Source: Lentisphaerota bacterium (GTDB taxonomy: Bacteria; Verrucomicrobiota; Lentisphaeria; Victivallales; GWF2-50-93). From it: a DNA stretch of 15,524 bases. Below the pieces are notes generated by a model. That model was given only the letters and a program-made list of their open reading frames with translations, was not told where the DNA came from and made no database searches. A program made the position numbers and the translations under genes. Shown in pieces: positions 12,289-15,524 of this stretch. The DNA lies in NCBI GenBank assembly GCA_025360875.1, contig JANYBI010000341.1, forward strand, positions 1-15,524, written 5' to 3'. Every line of letters starts with the position of its first letter. Position 1 is the first letter of the stretch.

Positions 12289-14577
12289 TTATTCCTCTGG
12301 TTCTGGCGTCGGAGCAGGGGCCTTGACGGGACCGACCTCGGGTTTTGATTTCCCCTTCTCGCCGTCCGCGGGCTTGGCGTCCTTGCCATTGGTCATCTTG
12401 ATTTTGACAGTACGGTTGGTCGCCATCCTGGAAACGCCGAAGCTTAGATCGGTCTTGTCCTTGATCTGTTCCTCGAATTCCTTGACGTTGGAGACGGGAT
12501 TGCCGTTTACCTGGGTGATAATCTCGTATGGTTTGAGTCCGGAGACCGACGCCTTGCTGCCGGGATCTATTTTCGAGGCTATCACTCCGGGTTCGTCAGG
12601 TTTCTTCTGGAAATATCTGCGAACTTCGCAGGTAAGGTTTTTTACGGTAAGTCCCAGGAAGTCAGACTTGTATTTTTCAGCGGTATCATAATAGTCGGGA
12701 GCTTTTTCAACAGTGAATTCCTTGGTGATGATCTTGCCGCCTGAACAGTATTCAAGAGTGAATTTCTTTCCAAATCCGATGTTGGTAAGGAATGAGTTGA
12801 GAGAGTTTTCCAGGGTCTGCCACGGGATCGGTATGCGCTGGAAATACATGTCGGGTATCCGGTCATATTCCGCCCAGGGGAAGTCACGCATCTGCTGTTC
12901 TTCCGCCCGGATTTCTATTGGTGCGGGATCGTCTTCGAGGTAGAGGCTGATGAGGATGTCCCCTTCCTTTATGCCAGCCTTTGCAGCCGGTGAATCCGGG
13001 AACACGTATGAAACGACAGCGCCGTTCCTACCGTTTTTCGTAAGTTCGGAGACCTTGTTCATGCGGGCGAGGCTCGGATTGAGCTGCTGGAGTTCAAGCC
13101 CCAGCCAGGATATGCTGTTCTCATCCTTTTCGCTCAGAGGAATGTTAGCCGCATTCTTACTGGCATCAAGATTTTTGAGGGCGGCGGAAAGATATGATAC
13201 CGGCAGAAGCTTCTTATCGCTATGGGAGTAAGACGAGGAATAACGGTCCATAGAGAGGCGGGGCCTGTAGTCAAGTGGAACCGCTATGAGCTTTCCATCA
13301 ACATCAAAGAGGAAGATATCATCGGAAGTGCCCGGAAGTTCGGGGAACCGGTTCCCTTTCCATCCTATGGCAAAGTCCGTGATCCTGTTGTAAAGGTAGT
13401 TCATTACAAGATTGTCGCCATAGATCTTGACCTGTACCGCCGGCAGGAGCACTGAACGCAGCTTCAGGATGTCCTCATTTGAAAAATCAAAACCTTTTGT
13501 CTGGGAAGGTTCCTTGAGCTCCGCGACGATTGCGGCGAATTCGTTCATGGAGCATACGAAATCGGCGGGCTTCCCTGTCTGTCTGTCTCCGGTGAAGACC
13601 TTGATGCTTTCAAGCCTGGCTGTCATTTTCGGTTTGATACCTGCGAAAACCAGGACTTTTTTCCCGTCGATCATTATGCCCTTGGTATTGAGTTCGGTGT
13701 CGAAAGGCTGGGCCTCATCGTCGTCGTTGGAATATCTGCCGGGCATTGAGTCCCTGGTGTCGTTCTTGATCTGAGGGCTCCTGAAATTGATCTGGACCCT
13801 TACGATATTCTTGGCGCATGTCTCCTTGATCTTGGCGAAAACAGCTTCCAACTGGGCCTGGGATATCTTCTCCATTTTTGACACCGGACATTTCCACGAA
13901 TCATCGGCCTTTATCTCGGGGTTCATCGATATGCCGGCAATCTCGCCTTTCTCGTTCACGATCAATGATGACGGCATGGCCCTTCTGGCGAACTCTGAAA
14001 TTTCAGGATATGACACGATATCGCCCCCAAGCCCTTTGACATTTACCTGCCACATCCCGTTGTCCATGGAGAATCCGACATTGAAGAAGGGACCTTTCGC
14101 ATCAGCGTTGATCTGCGCCGGCTTCGAGTCTTCCAGGTTTTTTTCCAGCTTGAGGATGACAGCCTGCTGGCGGATTCCATATTCCGATATCTTTGCGATG
14201 GACTCGGACTTGCCATTCGAAACCCTGATTTTGCTGATGAACCTGGGCTGGGTAAGCATGTCGGGCGATATGACCTCAGTATCCGAAATGAGGTAGCCAG
14301 GAATTTCGACGGGACGGTTCTCCTTCACGTATTCACCGGCGTTGGTTCCATGGAACTTGCTGCAGTTGGGACACCTGTAGCCTGCGATGACAGGTTCCTC
14401 CCCCTTGTCATATTTCAGATAGTACTCAACGTGGACCGTCGAAGGCATGATCGCATCGGAAATCGCTTTCAGCTTCTGGGAACCATCCTTGTCGCCAGGT
14501 TCCTTGTTTTCCTGGGATGAAACTGCGAATGCTGCAAGAAATGCTAGGGCGAGCAGAAAAACAAATTTCCTGTACAT
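12289..14577 (-). CDS. Secreted trypsin-fold/PDZ protein with degenerate triad (HtrA-like pseudoprotease)
   Basis: The 762-residue product has a signal peptide (about 1-21), then an HtrA-like trypsin-fold region (about 35-240). A small CPNCSKFH insert (C69, C72, H76) may bind metal. Triad positions are lost: where DegP has NNHV this has ISPD, the Asp segment reads RQQAVILKL, and the GNSGGPL loop is replaced by MPSSLIVNEKGEIAGI. A middle region of unknown fold (about 250-480) follows. Next come two PDZ domains, about 489-560 (WLGLELQQL, SPAAKAGIKEGDILISL) and 639-715 (FLGLTVKNL, SGLKPYEIITQVNGNPV), and a low-complexity proline/glutamate tail ending EPEE. The start follows GGAGG by 8 bases. It lies 34 bases after the active-looking HtrA-like gene, so a paired, perhaps regulatory or scaffolding, role in the periplasm is inferred. 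Confidence 0.82.
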   Translation of the reverse strand: MYRKFVFLLALAFLAAFAVSSQENKEPGDKDGSQKLKAISDAIMPSTVHVEYYLKYDKGEEPVIAGYRCPNCSKFHGTNAGEYVKENRPVEIPGYLISDTEVISPDMLTQPRFISKIRVSNGKSESIAKISEYGIRQQAVILKLEKNLEDSKPAQINADAKGPFFNVGFSMDNGMWQVNVKGLGGDIVSYPEISEFARRAMPSSLIVNEKGEIAGISMNPEIKADDSWKCPVSKMEKISQAQLEAVFAKIKETCAKNIVRVQINFRSPQIKNDTRDSMPGRYSNDDDEAQPFDTELNTKGIMIDGKKVLVFAGIKPKMTARLESIKVFTGDRQTGKPADFVCSMNEFAAIVAELKEPSQTKGFDFSNEDILKLRSVLLPAVQVKIYGDNLVMNYLYNRITDFAIGWKGNRFPELPGTSDDIFLFDVDGKLIAVPLDYRPRLSMDRYSSSYSHSDKKLLPVSYLSAALKNLDASKNAANIPLSEKDENSISWLGLELQQLNPSLARMNKVSELTKNGRNGAVVSYVFPDSPAAKAGIKEGDILISLYLEDDPAPIEIRAEEQQMRDFPWAEYDRIPDMYFQRIPIPWQTLENSLNSFLTNIGFGKKFTLEYCSGGKIITKEFTVEKAPDYYDTAEKYKSDFLGLTVKNLTCEVRRYFQKKPDEPGVIASKIDPGSKASVSGLKPYEIITQVNGNPVSNVKEFEEQIKDKTDLSFGVSRMATNRTVKIKMTNGKDAKPADGEKGKSKPEVGPVKAPAPTPEPEE

Positions 14578-14593
14578 ATCAATATCCTCCGTT

Positions 14594-14615
14594 ATAATTT
14601 TTCACGAAAAATTAT
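14594..14615. other. A+T-rich perfect palindrome at the junction of the two HtrA-like genes
   Basis: ATAATTTTTC and GAAAAATTAT are perfect 10-base inverses separated by AC, covering the stop codon of the upstream gene. As RNA it would form a 9-bp stem with a CACG loop, just before the ribosome binding site of the downstream gene. It could tune the ratio of the two products (weak terminator or processing site). Confidence 0.45.
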
Positions 14616-15524
14616 TTCTCGAAATCACGCGAAAATTCAAGAACTATCTGCTTAAGAGAACCATTTCTGAGGACATTCACCATGATACGTGGCTTGTCCT
14701 TTACATTTTCTACGGTCGTCTTGTGGATTGCCTTGATATCGTCGAGAGTCTGGACATCCTTGCCGTCGATGTTGATTATGATGTCATTTCTCTGCAGGCC
14801 GCAGAGCTGCGCATTTCCCGGATATTTGATGCCGAATATGAACACTCCCATCTTCCTGTAGAAGTAAAGCTCGGGATTGTCAAACTGGTTGATGGTCTTG
14901 ACGGTGAAATCCCAACGGGGGCAGTCAAGCTCGACTCCTTCAACTTCGCCTTTCTCGCGCGGCGTGAACTCGACCGTGGTCATTTTGGCGTCGCGTTCAA
15001 GTTCAAGTGTCACCGGTTTCCCCTTGGGAAGAAGGCCGAGTTTCCTTCTTATGTCGGGAAGATCCTCCTCGGTAATGGCGGTTATTGGTTCGCCATTGAT
15101 CTTGACGATCCTGTCCCTGGACAATATTCCAGCCTGCCGTGCCGGGCTTTCCTGTTCGGTTCCGGAAACAATCACCCCTGAAGATGCATTGAAATATGTG
15201 TTTCTTTTGAAATCCTTGAGAGGCTGGAGCAGGAGGCCGGTCCAGGTCCAGTTGACTTTTCCATATTCCCTGAGCTGCGGGATGATCTGCATGATTGTCT
15301 CGGCCGGAATCGCGAAACCCATGTCTCCGCCCATTGTCGATCCCAGCGAGTTTATTCCAACGATAGTGCCATCGATGTTAACCAGCGGCCCGCCTGAGTT
15401 CCCGGGACTGATAGACGCATCGGTCTGCAACCAGAGGCTATATTCGCTTTTCATAGGAAGGAATCTTTTTGTACAGGATATTATGCCCACCGAGATCGAT
15501 CTGCTGAGCCCCCACGGCGCGCCG
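14612..15524 (-). CDS. HtrA/DegP-like serine protease with two PDZ domains (N-terminus cut by window edge)
   Basis: The frame is open to the right edge. The visible 303 residues begin with GAPWGLSRSISVGIISC, the HtrA segment that in DegP reads like GNPFGL...VGIVS. Next comes TDASISPGNSGGPLVNIDG with the nucleophile serine (codon at 15395-15397), and GFAIP. His and Asp of the triad would lie upstream, outside the window. Two PDZ domains follow: one with SSGVIVSGTEQESPARQAGI and RDRIVKINGEPI, and one with GVFIFGIKYPGNAQLCGLQR and NDIIINIDGKDVQTLDDIKA. HtrA proteins act in the periplasm as proteases and chaperones for damaged envelope proteins; the missing N-terminus should carry the signal peptide or anchor. 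GTG at 15490 is not the start, as homology continues beyond it. Its stop is 34 bases before the paralogous pseudoprotease gene. Confidence 0.92.
   Translation of the reverse strand, partial: GAPWGLSRSISVGIISCTKRFLPMKSEYSLWLQTDASISPGNSGGPLVNIDGTIVGINSLGSTMGGDMGFAIPAETIMQIIPQLREYGKVNWTWTGLLLQPLKDFKRNTYFNASSGVIVSGTEQESPARQAGILSRDRIVKINGEPITAITEEDLPDIRRKLGLLPKGKPVTLELERDAKMTTVEFTPREKGEVEGVELDCPRWDFTVKTINQFDNPELYFYRKMGVFIFGIKYPGNAQLCGLQRNDIIINIDGKDVQTLDDIKAIHKTTVENVKDKPRIMVNVLRNGSLKQIVLEFSRDFEK

Noticed and set aside
14447..15181. 244-residue open frame on the + strand
   Set aside because: It runs antisense across two HtrA-like genes and their junction; no domain recognised and no ribosome binding site of note.
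1..15524. CRISPR array, tRNA or rRNA genes, prophage
   Set aside because: No regularly spaced direct repeats, no cloverleaf or rRNA-like segments, and no phage or transposase proteins were seen on either strand.

Overview
This window looks like a piece of a Gram-negative bacterial chromosome of moderate G+C. It carries a potassium-transport operon, a housekeeping trpF gene, and several secreted, cysteine-rich or PDZ proteins. The envelope proteins contain planctomycete-like modules: short 'GKW(I/V)' motifs, a secreted protein with repeated DnaJ-type zinc-finger motifs, a YHS/TRASH-like metal-binding protein, and tandem HtrA-like proteins. They suggest the PVC group (Planctomycetota/Lentisphaerota) or a similar deep lineage. 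This is inference only; there is no rRNA in the window to place the organism.

Region 1 (1-5448, + strand) is the 3' part of a kdp operon: end of kdpB, then kdpC, kdpD, kdpE and a ptsN-like EIIA gene. KdpB/KdpC belong to the high-affinity K+ P-type ATPase. KdpD/KdpE are its two-component sensor and regulator. The EIIA-Ntr-type protein, placed 3 bases after kdpE, fits the known E. coli regulation in which EIIA-Ntr binds KdpD. kdpD and kdpE are separated by 294 bases holding two degenerate inverted-repeat elements.

Region 2 (5449-6050, + strand) holds two small proteins: a CPXCG-type cysteine-rich protein with no ATG start, and a 33-residue lysine-rich protein with a good ribosome binding site. 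A large hairpin separates them from the opposing genes.

Region 3 (6051-10020, - strand) has a secreted YHS-like protein and, upstream of it, a three-gene operon read from right to left. That operon encodes a membrane-anchored GAF/SpoIIE-type phosphatase, a secreted multi-zinc-finger protein and a small membrane protein.

Region 4 (10021-11968) contains a lone trpF (+), sharing a compact bidirectional terminator with a convergent pair on the - strand: a small protein overlapping a MNT/AbiEii-like nucleotidyltransferase, possibly a toxin-antitoxin-like unit. A small two-helix membrane protein follows.

Region 5 (11969-12288) is a gene-free gap occupied mainly by a 138-base inverted-repeat element. 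Its two halves each carry a GTAG-preceded mini-hairpin with compensatory differences, the architecture of a REPIN. Region 6 (12289-15524, - strand) is an operon of two secreted HtrA/PDZ proteins. The upstream one, cut by the window edge, keeps the catalytic serine motif. The downstream one has lost all three triad residues and looks like a pseudoprotease.

No tRNA, rRNA, CRISPR array, transposase or prophage gene was seen.
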